From: Brachypodius melanocephalos
Lineage: Eukaryota > Chordata > Aves > Passeriformes > Pycnonotidae
Assembly (NCBI GenBank): GCA_013398615.1
Contig: VZSR01003803.1
Span: 4,040,050-4,104,049, forward strand
Direction of reading: 5' to 3'
Length of the DNA stretch: 64,000 nt
Part shown: piece after piece, positions 48,734 through 62,500 of the stretch
Position numbering within the stretch: the first letter of the stretch is position 1
Layout of the letters: every line of letters starts with the position of its first letter
Notes under the pieces: model-generated
What the model was told of the DNA's origin: nothing
Databases searched by the model: none
Seen by the model: the letters and a program-made list of their open reading frames with translations, nothing else
Translations under genes and position numbers: made by a program

Positions 48734-51700
48734 TGTAAATAAGAGCACAGCATACAAAGCTTGTGAAGTTACCACTGATCTCTCCTTAGTGTCAATAATG
48801 TCAGCTGCAGCAACAAAATTCACCTATACAGGGACATGTTTTGCAGAGTGAGAGCAGAATGGGAGTTAACAGACATTTATAGACCATATTGTTTGAGGAA
48901 CTTGAAATTACTTGAAATGTTTTGTTTACTCTAGAAAGAGGCTAAGCTGATAATAGTGTGTGCAGTACTTCTGTAATGAGGGCAAGAATAAAGAACTCTC
49001 TTTTGGGTAACAAGCAAAAGCAATAATAGTCTAAAATTGCAGGGTATAGATGTGGGTTAGAAATAACTGTATTTGAGAAACTTTCTAATATTAATACTCA
49101 TCAAATAGTGAGGGATGGTTTGATGACCGGGGTTGACCTGAAGAGTAGAGCTGCAGTCCTTGTTTTTGATGGAGAAGCAACTATTTGAAATTTCTTTTGT
49201 AATTTTATGTAATTATTCTATATAACTTGTGATTTAAGTTCAATTGTGATTATGACTCTGTCTCTGAGAGTGCATGTTGATTCTAAGCACAGAACTCAAG
49301 TGGGCTGGCATTCTTACATGGAGGCTGAATGGCTGGCATTGAACTAACATGGAAATTTTGATGTTTATATTGAATTAAAAAAAAAAAAATCTGTTCCCTG
49401 CAGGAACTGTTCCTCCATAAAGTGTGAACCATCACTCCTAAAAGAGAATGTATTTGAAATACTACATTTTGTATCACCTAGGTGCCAAAAACCAGTAAAT
49501 TGTATTTAGTGATAGAATTTCTGAGGAAGGACAACTGGCAAAATAAATATTTCACCGAAGCAACAAAGATCAGCTCAGTAGAGAGGAAGATGATGTGCTG
49601 AGGAGTAGCTGGAACACCTTTGTCACTTCATGCAAAGATGTGTGGTAGCTGTCTTCAGCTGGTTCTCTATACATGCTTGTATGCATTTCTTCCAGGAGTG
49701 GAAGATCTCTTGAAAGAAAGAAAAGATACATGGTTGTAGCACAGATCTTTAGCCGCCGCCGTAGAAGGCTTTTGAAATCTTGAAATCTCATCAGTTCTGT
49801 GATGGAAATACCAAGGAGCTGAAGGTTTTTCCAGTTGTTCATTTCCTGGTTTAGAATATCTTTTGTTTCTCTGTTGCTGCATGAAGAATTAACTAAAGAG
49901 ATAACTGCCTATAGCACTTGAGGAAAAACTGAATTCATAAAATGCTTGAAACCAGAATGTATAAATAAATGGAAAAGCTTCTTTCTGGAGTTCTGCTTTG
50001 AGTTCATTCTTCTAATTTTGTAAAGATCCGTTGATAAGACAAGAAAGTGATTTCATTTGTCCCTGTTCTTTTGAAAAGTGTTAGACCCAGCTAAAAGGTA
50101 GCACTGATAGGTTTTCAGCATGTGTCACCTTCCAAGGCTGACTTAATGAAACTGGAATTTAACTTACCCTTTGTTGTCATTCTGTAATAAAGACTGACAG
50201 GTTACTGATAATTTCTTGCTGATACACCTCTTCTCACAGGGACAAACAAAGGGTAAGCCTTATGCTGAAAAGAAAGCTTTCAAATAGTTTAAGAGGTTTG
50301 GTGCTTTATTTGTGGCTTCTGATAAGAGTGTGAACGTTTTCACTGTACTGAGTGTGCTATGAGTAGGTGACAGGACAGTGTCAGTTTGAGTTGTATCAGC
50401 ACAACCCACCCAAGCAGCTCTAGTCTAAAGAGTCATATTAGAAATACAATGTAAATCATATTGATTAAAATGTAAAACCATTGACTGCTCTAGACCACTA
50501 TCAAAATCCTTCATTGTGTGTTATAAGGTGCTTTTGAGTGTGTTTTAAGAAGTGATGAATATAAAGGGAAAGTGCAAGAATAAATTATTTGGGTTTCTTA
50601 AGCAATATCCATGCTTTTCTCTTTGGCGGTGTAAGAAACATTTGCTTGCATTATATGTTTGATAAGCTGAAGTTGAAGATGTGATCATTTACAGCAGGTT
50701 CACTGCTAATCTGCTGTCGGTTGTCTTTGGGAAGCATAGAGTGACTTACCTAGGAATTATTCTTATGATTTATGAAAGCAGTCTGGTGGTTCTTTGTTGC
50801 ACTCTCAGCACATCCTTGTTTCAAACACATTTGATTCACAGACAGTTATTATTAATTTTAAAAATATAAAAGACTAATTCTATGCATGATTCTGTGCATA
50901 TCTCTCTTGAAAATGTCCTTGCAATCAGGTAGCATAGCAGCAATTAATAGAATGTTGAGCATGCCACCTGGTACTCAGAATTACAGATAACAGTGTGACT
51001 GATATGCACATTTGTGCTCACATGTATCCGTTGACAACCAGTTATCCAGGTTTCAAAGAGAGGCATTAAAGAAAAATGCAGCACTTCTCAGGAAAGAGAA
51101 AATTAATATAAAGTCAATTTTCTTTTGAGTATTCTTAGTCTTATTAGATAATGTACTCAAAGGTGGAAATGCCTGCACTTTCAATTCTATTTCAATTCTA
51201 ATTTTAAATAAGTCCTCTGGCACTGGATTTGCAAATGCATTTTAAGGCTTTAATTTATACTACTATATTAGTTTAATGTGAAGTAAACAAGACTGGAAAA
51301 CAACCAAAGCTATGATGGTATGTTTTACGATCCAGGAACTATTTGGTTGTGTGCCTTCCACTTAATTAAATTTAAAATGTGCATTTCTGTTATTTGTTCT
51401 CTAATTTGTACCTCTCTATTTCTCTTCGTGAAGTACAACTTCAGCTGAAACTATTCTTTGACTTTGAGCAAACAATATATATGTTATCCTATATTTTGTC
51501 TATATACTATACTATATTTTGTGTATATGTACATTTATATGTATATATTCAGAAGCCCTCTATTACTTGAAATAACTTAAGATTCCATGTTAGGGAAGAT
51601 CTGGTGCTTTAAATTGTCAGAGCACCAAAATGAGATTTGCAAATACTTAAGTTTGAGATCTTGTTTTTTTCCAGTCTTTTCTTCTTTGTTCTATAGATTA

Positions 51701-54700
51701 CACATAAAGAATTCATCTATTTAGAGGGGCTTTTCTTTTCAAGAAACTGGAAATGTTTAACCCTTAATTGTGTCCAGGGTATCCTAACCTATTCCCAATA
51801 ATCCTGGAGGTTTCTTTTCCCCAAATGAGATGGTCTGCTAGGCTTGTGATTTTTCTGTCATTTTATTTTACTTGCAAAAGCAGGGAATGAAGGAAAAATC
51901 CACATACCCTTCAGCATTTCAAAAGGTGTCTGATAATGTTGAGATAAAATCAATTCAGGTCTGAGAGCTTTAAGGTGTGTGCAGTGTAGGATAATTTCTC
52001 ACTTCCGAGTGCTCCTTGGCATACTGTGTGCCACTGGGCTGCTGGTAAACCTTAGGGTGCTATTTACACATAGCTCTTACTCTGCCACTGTGTAGAGTGA
52101 GCTTTTGGAGAATTTCTCTTTTGGTAGCCATCTGCTCAGTAATAGCTTTTTTCTTTTTTTTTCGATTTCTTTTTTTTTTTTCCCACCTAGCTGGAAATGA
52201 TTACCTGGCATACTTGGCATTCATCTCAAGAACCCAACACCTTTCCTATTCTGCTTAGCATCCCTTCTCCTGTGCTTTGCTCTTTTCATCTTATGTCATA
52301 TCTAATTTGGTGCAGATATCTTGTTTTAGCTATCTTGGTAGTTAGGAGATAGATAACCTCATCTGCATTTTTATATTGACAAAGGTTTTCCAGAAATCTC
52401 CTCTTTACCTAACAGTTGTCAAGTACCATTATTTAAAAATGTGCAATCGAATGTCCTTTTTAAATTGCAGTTTTCGTGTGATTCATTTCATGCTGTGAGA
52501 ATTGCAGCTTAAAAGATAAAGACAGGTGAAAGAAAAAGAAAATTTAATAAACTACGTCTGAAGTCCCATTGCAACTTCAGAAGGCACTGCCACTTTAGGT
52601 TCATTTGGGCTTTTTAAAGAATTAATAGTAAATTCCTTGTTTTTTAAACACCAGATATTGTAGTTCTACAATGACATTTCCTGATTTTTAAGAACTGTTT
52701 TGATATTGAGTATGCTAGCAACTAAAGTAAAGCCATGGGAAGAGAAATAATTATTTTAATTTTCTTTTTAGTCAAAGTATTCTTTGCTGTTACTTGTTAG
52801 AATAATAGATAAGCACTCTTTTAGATTTAATGATTAAAAAAAAGAATGTTGGTGGAATATTGCCTGAATTATTTTTCCTGGTGTTTTAAAAGTAACACTT
52901 GGGAATTGGATACTTAATCTGATATAATCTCAGATGGTTTCTCATGTGGATATTTAACAATCAGCAAGAAGTTGCTTTGTTTTCACAATCAAGTAAGTTG
53001 GTAGTTGATGGTGAATACATTGGTGCCCCCCAGCTTGAGCAAGAGTCAGTAAAACAAAATATTCATTGTTTTCTTTGCATAATTGTGTAATGAATATTTC
53101 CTAAGTAACACCCTATAAAACCTCAGGCATTCTTGGATATATAGAGGAAAGAATTGTTTGCATTGTGTATAGTATTTCTGTAATCAGGTAATTGTCTCTC
53201 CTTTATACTAACTGCCAGAGTTGCTCAGGGTGGTACATTAGACATGAAATGGAGCTGTAAGTACCAAATTGAGCCTAATTTGAGGAAAACCAAAGGGGAG
53301 ATAGGGCTGCAAACTCAGTCTTTCCAGAGCCAGTGAAGTGGCAGGTGGGAAGCAGAACTGCTCTGGTCCTCAGCCTTTTGGCACCCATCTGTGAAAAGGA
53401 GGTCAAGGACCCCCAAGGAGCCTGGAGCTCCTGGTGCTCCAAAGGCCTCACAAGTTACAGCTTTGGAAATCTGTCTGTAATGCTCATTAAGAAAATATGC
53501 CCTGAGCCTGGAGAATGCTGATGGTCTCCACCATATGTGAAGGACATGGGATGGGGGTTTTCTCTTGAGCAGAATAACAGGAAATTTCTTTGGATTGTTG
53601 TAATTTATTTATTTTTTGCATTTGTTTTAGAAAATTATGTCAGTGGGCTCCTGGCAGTGCAAGGGTAGATAGTTATTTGAGCTCTCTGAGCAATGGCCAG
53701 TGTGGTTACTTTCATTTGTGTATGACTTTCTGTCTATGTCTGACCTGTGTGAGCATGGTTGAGACAGAATTCAGAAAGAGTGCTCAAGGACTAGCTGTCT
53801 CTCTTGCTACATTTATTTTATTCAGTAATTAAATCAAGCTTTTCTGTAGTCAAGGATTTTATAAGAGTAACATTGTCTGATTCAGTTAATTTATGAACTA
53901 TTTATCTCACAAAAGGTTTAAATTCAGGTTTAAATTAAGATCTAATAGATGATTGTATTTCTTTTTTAAAATTATATTTTCTAAAGTATTTGTATTTTTT
54001 CTAAAATCTGGTTTTTTAAATGTGCAGACATAGGCAGCAACAATGTAAGTTCGCAACTTGAATGCAATTCAGCGTTTAAAGCTGAGCACTGAGCAGGCTA
54101 AATGCATGTTCAAATGTTACACAGATTCTTCCAAGGTTATTAGCATACATAGAAATTATTGTACTGGAACAGATCAATGATTCACCTAGTCCTGCTGAGA
54201 AGCACTGATGAAGCATGCCAAAACATAAATCAAGGACTTGATCAGGATTTCAGGTCTGTCACACAATGTTTAACCCAGCTGGAGACCTGGCAACAGAGTG
54301 CAAATCGTGGGTGACTGATCTCCCCCCACCTCCATCTTCCTGCCCCACAGGAGATCTCCTTCCTTCATTGAGTTAAAGTCTCAGTGCTAGAAGGCACTTG
54401 CAGAAAAATCCCTCGTGGACCAGTGGTCTTCTGGGAGGCTGCTGCTTGTAAGCCCTTGCTCTGTACTTGCAAGGTGGGACTATGGCTGGGGTGCCTGTTA
54501 TAGCCAGGTTTGTGCCACAGGCCTTCTGTACTGACCTGCCTTCCTTCCCCAGCAGCCAAGGACATAGGTCCACATTCTCCTATTTCTGCAAAGTCCTGTA
54601 AGATGAAAAATGATAGCTTGTGTAGTTGTGGGCAGGGGGACAACATACACCGAACTGCTGTTTTGTTAAGGTCATTACGTGTTTCAGTTCTGCTAATAAA

Positions 54701-57700
54701 CAAGCATTTGCCTCGTTCCTTGGAGGAAGATGCTTAAGTGGTGACTTCTGAATGGCAGAGTATGGCACTTACAGCATGAAGCATGTCTCGTGAAGGTGCA
54801 AATCAGCTCCCACAGATCTGCTGTAGCCACAAGAAACAGGAACAGTCTTCATACGAGGCCCTGTCATGTGTAAACCAGTATGATAGCGGTTGGGTGTATG
54901 GTTGGTCGTGGGCTTAGGATGTGCATGAAGGGTCTACAGTTTGATGTAGAATCTATTCAGATATGACATACTGGTCCCTGAGTAGTCCGTGGTGTGAAGG
55001 TTCTGAATCCTTCTTTGGAAAATGGAAGAGAAGGAATTTCCCTTTCCATCTTTGAGGCAATTAGGAGAAAACATGAATAACTTTTTTAAAGCCTGACTGT
55101 TGCAGGTTGAGGAAATACAGAGGAAGCCATGTAGAAGCTTTCCTGCAGGGCTACCCTATCCCTTTCAGGAATGAGAAGTTCCTCAGTATTGAAGAAGTGA
55201 GTGTTGTCAATGGTGATGATCTGAATGGAGGTCATGGCATCCACAGAGTTCTCTGTTAGGCTCAACTGGATTCCCTCATGAACAGCACATGTTCTGCTGT
55301 GGTCTCTGGCAATGGCATGTTTGGTGAATACCCAGCTGTACTGTTGCTGGATGTGTGTGGTTAGAGATCTCAGAGCAGGCACTGTTCTGGTTCATTTAAA
55401 TGTGAGTTGTTTGTGTTTCAAAGCTATTTGGAAAGCACAGGGTGAAATTAATCTGTTACTGAATGCCAGTGGAGAGATGCAGCACAACTAAATTTAAGTG
55501 TTGTTGACATACTTGTAGATTTTAGGTAAATTCCCCATTCTTCCACCAAATACTATTTTTTAAAACTGTATGTCTATGACAGCATTTCTTTAAATGCAAT
55601 GTTTGACTGGTGGTGGTCAGGCAGCATGGGATTTTAATGTTTTAATGTGGATACTTGCCACATAGTTAAAGGTGACATCATGTGGGTTTTGGTCTCAGAA
55701 AACTAAATATTCTATTTAGCAGGTTCACTTTTGAAATACCAGCAATACAGAAGGATAAAATATTCTCTTAATGCTTACTAGGACTTCAAAATTGTTTCCT
55801 GTGTAAAAGGAAATTGGGAAATTCCCAAGTTATAATTGGGAACTATGAAATACAAAATAAAAATTCAAACCAGTGTATTTATAAGACACATAATCAGAGG
55901 TGTGGTATGACTTTACAAGATTAGATTGGATGGAATGTTAATTTTGGATTACACTTAGGAACTCATGTAGTGTTAAGTAAGCCTGAGGTGCTGTGAAGAT
56001 TGAAGCACTATACAGATGTTCATGTTATTGAAAATATGATTTTATGACAGAAAATGTCTTACAGAAGGTAGTAAACTGATACATTGATCTCTTCAGCAAT
56101 TTATGGCGCGACTCAGTTTCACAGCTCTTTTCTTCCTTGTCAGATTTTTCCTGGCTTCAGCAGAGTTCTGGCTACACCTTGCACATAGCTAATTTTACAG
56201 AGGGAGAGCTGGCTTTTTTTCTTTTTTATTTTTTTTTCCCTTAGGGCATGATGAGAAAAGACTTTTGATGTGTTTATGAAACTGTATAAAAACAGTGCCT
56301 TCTGACATTATATCTGCTCATCCAGTTGTAATAATAATTTTACTGCAGTGATCCTGCTATTTTAAAATGAAGAGGCAGGTGGATGTCAGTGATACACACC
56401 CAGCAGTAGATCTGGAGGAACAGTATTCTCAGACACTACTCCGTGATTTTATTGCAAAAGTGGATATAATTTATTGTTTGAGGAAAAGAAAGCAGCAAAA
56501 TATTATTTTGAAGGTGTGCCAATTCCTATATTCTTGGACATTACACAGACCACCCAGATCTGAAGCCATGTTTTATTGTCTCTTAAATATAAATAGACTG
56601 AACTGAGCATTGAGCTGCCTGCCCGAGTCCAGCAGAACACTTATGAAAGGAAAAACCACCTTTTAATTTCCCTTACTTTTCAGATCTTCCTTAGTGAAAG
56701 GCTTCACAGCAAATAAGTCTGATGAGTTTCTGGAATAAAGAATGAGAAGATTTGCTTGTCAGAAGTGTGGTGTTCCTTGCTGAGCATTAAGTTTGCTTAC
56801 TCTAGGTAATGGGCATGATCCTGCAGTACAGTCTCCTTTCAGCCATGTCTCTGTGTTACCACAGTATTGGCACAGCATTTAACAAATTGTATCCCTGAGG
56901 ACAGGTACCTCTACTAGAGGACAAGAAAAAAGAAAAAAAAAAAAAAGGACGTGTATATTATATATGTGTATCATTAGTGACTTTGTTTCATAAAGGAATT
57001 TGACAAAATTCTATGAAATTCCACGCCTTTTCTAGTGTGCCCTGTCGAATGATAGGGTGGCCCGCCAGATGTTCTCCAGCTTAAAAAGCTCAATTTAAAA
57101 AAATATCAACAGGGAAAAATATGTGTAAGTTTCTCTGATATTGGGAACCTCAGTTAAGAATGAGAAAAATGTGAATGTCCCAAATTGTAATGCTTTACTG
57201 TTTCATTCTGCTCTTATCTGCAAATGAAATATGGTCTTCATAATGTTTGCTTTTATGTTGTGATGGCTGCAGTCACTGACAGGCTCTTTCTCAACTAGCC
57301 TTGAGAAAAATCCCTTATCTAAGTGATACGAAAGAACCAGCATCCAACAGCAAATTTTCCGTTGTCACATTTTCGGAAATTTTATTGAGACCCATCTTGG
57401 AGGAATAAGTCAGTTTATGCCAGTAAAGTGAATCGTTCTTTTGACATACATATATGAATTTATTCTTTTAGACAATGATGTAAAAGCTGATACAATATTT
57501 CAGTTTTTGAACTAACACTGGGATCTGAGGAGTAATTTATAATGTGCATTATATTTAATTTGTATAAACATCCACAGTTAGATTTTTGCATGAATAAATT
57601 ATGGACTGTGGGTTTTCTTCATAAAGCACAGCTCAAATAATCACAATTCAGTAAAGCATGGATTAAGCAAATCTGTGGCAAACAAACTGTGGCAGTTTCT

Positions 57701-58947
57701 TCTGGTTTCATATAACTTTGTGGTGTTTCCTTGAATGTTTTGCAGAAGAGGAGACTGTATCTGTAGTGTATCTGTTTAGAAAAATGACGTTTTATTTTAA
57801 AATTTTTAAATTTTATAAAATTGTAGAACTTCTTGTTTAATGAGATTTTTAAGCAACAAATGGTGTGATTTTCAAATTCATTGTGGATTTAAATTTTAGC
57901 TGCTTTATGCTGGCAGAATGAAGGCAGAAAAAGGGTAAAAAAGTGATATATGAGAATCTCCATTTCAAAATATAATGGATTGAATTTAATATACGACTTT
58001 TGAAATTCATATTGTGAACATATGTTAATAGAAACTTCCCACAAAAACAGATGCCAAGATGTGAAAAAGATAAGAGTCAGGGAAAATTTGTTTTTCTTAA
58101 GTGTATCTTTTTCAGGTTAGCCTTTTAAGAGACATAATTTCTGTCAGGGGAGATAACTGTAAAAGCTCACGTATTAGTCCAGTGAAATCCTGACTGTGTT
58201 TTGCCTGGTTTTTAAAGGAGGAAGGATGTTACCCACAGCACTCCCTTCTGTTTCTGCCAGTCCCTTTCCTAAGGAAGCTTTGATCGCTAGAGGCAGTTTT
58301 GGTCATATTTGTAAAAGCATAAATGTGCCAAAGATACAGAAAATTCTGCTTTTTTCATAACACCAAGTAGTTGTGCAGACAAGACAGCTGTGCTGGTGAT
58401 CACAGGATGAACCCTTTGTAGACCTCAGAGAAGTGGGTGAGGGTGTTCCACTCATGAAATATGCTTGTCATGCATGTTTCCTGGAAATTAGGCTCCGTGG
58501 ACTCGTTTGCTCCTGGAAGAAATTGTTGGTTTAACTGTTCATGAAAAAAACAACATTTATTTAACCTAACAGGTTTTAAACAACTTTGCCTCTCTCCTGT
58601 TGAAGTTGAATGGGGATGATCAAAAAACCCCGTCTAATTAATAATAAAGGCCATTTAAAAGTCTTGGTATTTTTCTTCTCTTTAGAAGGATAACTGTTTA
58701 TGTGCACTCTTCTCAGTATAGATTATTTTTTTAAAACGATTAATAGTAAAAAAAGGAAAACTGCAATTTTGAAAAAAACAAAAAACTCTACGCTGGAAGG
58801 GAGATAAGTTCAACAAGTTATGGTTTGATGTGCTGGCAAGTTAGATAAAGTAGCAAAAAAATGCTCACTGTGTGCACATTCTCAAAATCTGAGTTGTGTA
58901 AGACATGCCTTTGATGTATCAGAACAAAAAGTTGATGAATATTGTTT
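48734..58947. other. Long non-coding stretch
   Basis: Ten kilobases of AT-rich DNA with homopolymer runs (for example near 52150-52180 and 56925-56946) and TA-rich patches near 51475-51550. Two stretches stay open for 90-110 codons on the minus strand (49570-49842 and 54365-54703), but I could match neither to a protein and saw no consistent splice sites. No RNA gene or clear transposon was recognised. Confidence 0.4.
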
Positions 58948-59577
58948 GACAAGAAGCTCAACATGTCCTGGCCACGTGCCCTTACAGCCCAGAAAGCCAA
59001 CCGTCCAAAGCAGCGTGGGCAGCAGGGCGAGGCAGGGGAGTCTGCCCCACAGCGATGCTCTGCTCTGCTGTGCTCTGCTCTGCTCTGCTCTGCAGAGACC
59101 CCACCTGCAGTTCTGTGTCCAGCTCTGGGATCCCAGCATAGGAGAGATGTGGACCTGTTGGAGTGAACCCAGAGAAGAGTCATGAAGATGATCAGAGAGC
59201 TGGAACTCCTCTCCTGTGAAGACAGGCTGAGAGAGATGGAGAAGAGAAGGCTCCAGGGAGACCTGAGAGCACCTTCCAGGGACTTTTTGCGAGGGTGTGT
59301 AATGATAGGACAAGAGGGAATGGCTTTACACTGAAAGAGAATGGATTTAGTTAAATATTGGAAAGAAATTCTTTGTTATGAGAGTGCTGAGGCACCGGCA
59401 CAAGTTTCCCAGAGAAGCTGTGGATGCCCCATCCCTGGAAGTGTAGAAGGCCATGTTAAATGGGGCTCTGAGCAACCTGGTTTAGTGGAAGGTGTCTCTG
59501 CCTATAATAGAGGACTATGAACTAGGTAAGCTTTAAGGTACCTTCAGATACAAGCCATTCTTTAATTCTATGATTGT
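58948..59577 (+). mobile_element. CR1 LINE 3' portion, sense, with intact 3' tail
   Basis: It starts near AAGAAGCTCAACATG and follows CR1 order: CCAGAAAGCCAACCG, AGACCCCACCTGCAGTTCTGTGTCCAGCTCTGGG, GATGATCAGAGAGCTGG, GAAGACAGGCTGAGAGAG, TGATAGGACAAGAGGGAATGGC, AAAGAAATTCTTTGTTATGAG, GCCCCATCCCTGGAAGTG, GAGCAACCTGGTTTAGTGGAAGGTGTC. It ends AATTCTATGATTG, the CR1 3' tail. It is 5'-truncated and about 630 bp long. It is one of the less diverged copies, but coding ability is lost. Confidence 0.95.
59056..59093. repeat. (TGCTC)n microsatellite inside CR1
   Basis: Seven TGCTC units with one variant (TGCTG), plus a partial unit. It sits where CR1 normally has a short CTCTGCTCTG motif, so the microsatellite probably grew from the element's own sequence. 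Confidence 0.9.
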
Positions 59578-62500
59578 TAATTTTTAGTTTAATTTAATTT
59601 GGGACACAATTTCAGTATAACTTTTAAATTTAAGCTACTGTTTGTAACCATGCAAATTCTGTATTGATGGAACAGCAGGAAAAAAAACCACATACAAACC
59701 TCAAAAAACAAACTAGGTAATATTAATGTCTGGTAAGACAGTCTGAATCCTCCAGGAGGGCAGGATAAATCTGAGAAGATAAAAGATGTCTTTTCTCCAT
59801 GGTCTCTCTCTCCAGCTTCAATATACAAAACACCAGCAGATTTGTACACACACTGCTCCTCTGTGAAAACCTCTCCTGGCAAACCAATAGGTTTAATGAA
59901 AAGGTGCAGCTTTAGTCTGTCTTTCTATTTGACACCACCACTACACAGCCTCTTTCATCTTCATGAGCTTCCCATGTGAGGAAGGGTGTTCTGCAGCCCG
60001 TTACCCATTTGCAAGGCGTAAGAAGGTCTGGAACAAAGTCTAGATCAAACTGTATCATTTTATCAAGAGAGAGCTAAAATGTATGTGACTAAGTGCTCTG
60101 TGGAGCCTCTGTGCCTTGACCTCATAAATATTCTGAAGCTTCAAGGCACATGATTCTTTGTCAAGGTTGTAGCTACAGGGTTCATTAATTGTCTGGACAT
60201 CAGTGGGGCTTGCGTCTATCAAGAAGTCTTAATTCTGGAATATTTGCCCTGATAATATACTACATTTTGGAGGATAACCTTCCAGAGAAGGTCCTTTAAA
60301 TAATGTAATTTTGTGCACGTTATAAACATGAAAAAAATTTCTATGGAAACTTTTTCTGAAACACCATTGAAAGCACTTATGCTATTCCTGGTGGATTGTT
60401 TGTAATCAACTTTCCTTTGCTCCTTATATACTAAATTTCTTGCACATGTTTTCTTCTGGCCCATAGGGATGGGTCATGAATCCAAAAATGGGAAAAGAAT
60501 TAATGAAGTCCTTTTATTAGGATTTGGCATGAGTAAGACAGTCATTGGTTACTTTGTCCTTTCAAACTGCCAGTTTTAGATGTGGCCATTAAAGGCTCTA
60601 GGGCATTTAGACCTTACCATTACTAGTAGGATTAGCAATATGGCCAAAATGTTCTTCCTAATGGAGTCCAAAGTGATATTCCAGACTGCAGTGTGACCCC
60701 CAAAACTCACTTGGCTGCATTCCCCAGGTCAATTTTTCACAAGCACATTATGAAACACATTCATCGCTGAATGCCATATAATGTTGTTTTGCAGGCTAAC
60801 AATGCACATATTTTTATGTATTTTGAAATGTATTTGTGAAAGAAGTAGTTATACTTAAAATACAGAACAAATAAGTGAATATAAAAAACTTCAAAACATA
60901 CTAAATTCCCAGACTCCACCCTTTGCTCCATCATAGATAAATCAACAATGTAAAATTGTTGTTTTTCTGAAGAACAAAAGTTTCACAGCTGTATTTAAAA
61001 GTATGCTGATGAAAAGTGATTCATAAGGTGAAGTAATCATTTTTATACAGTGCATTTGGCAGACTCCAGCGAAATTACACCATAAAAGAAATATTATATT
61101 TGACAGCAAACTGTTAGCGATGTGAAATCTGAGAATGAAAACTATCTGAAGACTTACTTATGACTGTGCTACTCTCTGATGGTGCCACATTTTTCTTACT
61201 CAGTTGTGATCAGTATGTGTTCTTCCCATCTTTGTGAATTTAAGCTTTAGATAAATTTCTAACCTCCTTTTATTGTTAATTAATTCATGTTTGTTTGGTT
61301 TAGACGTAATTGGATTACATCTAATTTGTTTGCTCCAAATTGTTTGCTACATAATTCTTACAAGCTAAATATAAAAGTAATTAAACTTATAATGTTTTGG
61401 GCTACCTTACAGATTTTAAAATTACATCCATTTTGTCTACTGCATTTTCCTTTGAAAAGAGCATGTGTGATTCACCAAAGTGCTATGTATATAATGCTGG
61501 TTGACTTAAAACTGTAACAAATAATTACAAGGCCTTAACAGAATGGCATAAACCCCTTTATTCCCTTTGGCATGAGTGACTTGGGAGCAAAAGGTTGCGA
61601 CCTACAGGGTCAAGAATACTGTGTGGAGTGTTTGAGGGTAGTAGATTTGTCAGACAATCCTATTCAGGCACTGCTTTTCCTCTGAAGCTGTCCTGATGCT
61701 CTGCAATTAGTAGACACCAGTTACCAGAGACGTTAATGCTCCTTCTGGACTTTGTTTTGTTGTTTGTATAGAGTACTGATTAGGGCTTCTGAGTGTGGAA
61801 TTCACTTGCAAGTGATTTATTTTGTATCTCTAGGATGTGTTCCAGCTGTTTTGGTTTGCTTTGGGTTTTTTTATCCTGGGAAATCTTGATTTCAGATAGC
61901 AGCCAAAGTAGCAAATTTTGAGAAGTTATAAGCAGTTCTTCCTAGTAAATATTTCTTCTTCGCTTGAGAGAATTTAGTTTTCTATCTGTCATGAACTTTA
62001 TTTCTATTTTTATTATCCTTCTCAAAAAAAAATCCAGTAAGTTACTTTTTTAGGAATTAAATGAAACATTCATCAAGAATTTATAAGAACCTATTGAATA
62101 AAGTTAGATGTGAGGATGTCACTACATCTGTGTATTCTAGGAAACCCGTGGGATATTTTACAAAAGAATGTGCCCTTGCTTAAGCTTCTCATTCAGAAAT
62201 TAAACCCCTATTGATACATGGAAACAGACTCCTATTCATATGTTCCATATGATTTGTAGCATCCTAATCCTTGCCATGAATCCTTTCCTTATTCTCAGCA
62301 TTGTAGACTGAAACACATCAATTCAAAACATGGCTTCTTCACATTTTTTTTGAATGTCAGCTCTTGGTTGGATACTGTTCTAATCATCTCTTTCCACAAG
62401 TGCTAGGGGTTTCCTAAATCCTGTTGAAGAGTAGTTTATTTTTAGTTATTTAAAAACCTATCCTCTGTGCATATAGTAAAATTTACCATGACTCTGCACA

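Noticed and set aside
49570..49882. Minus-strand open stretch of about 90 codons in two frames
   Set aside because: Considered as a processed pseudogene. No recognisable protein, poly(A) tail or flanking duplication was visible.
54365..54703. 112-codon minus-strand frame in a GC-richer patch
   Set aside because: No recognised domain and no consistent exon boundaries. A second minus frame is open over the same bases.
58818..59313. Minus-strand frames of 121 and 143 codons
   Set aside because: They are antisense to the sense-strand CR1 3' portion and run through its TGCTC microsatellite.
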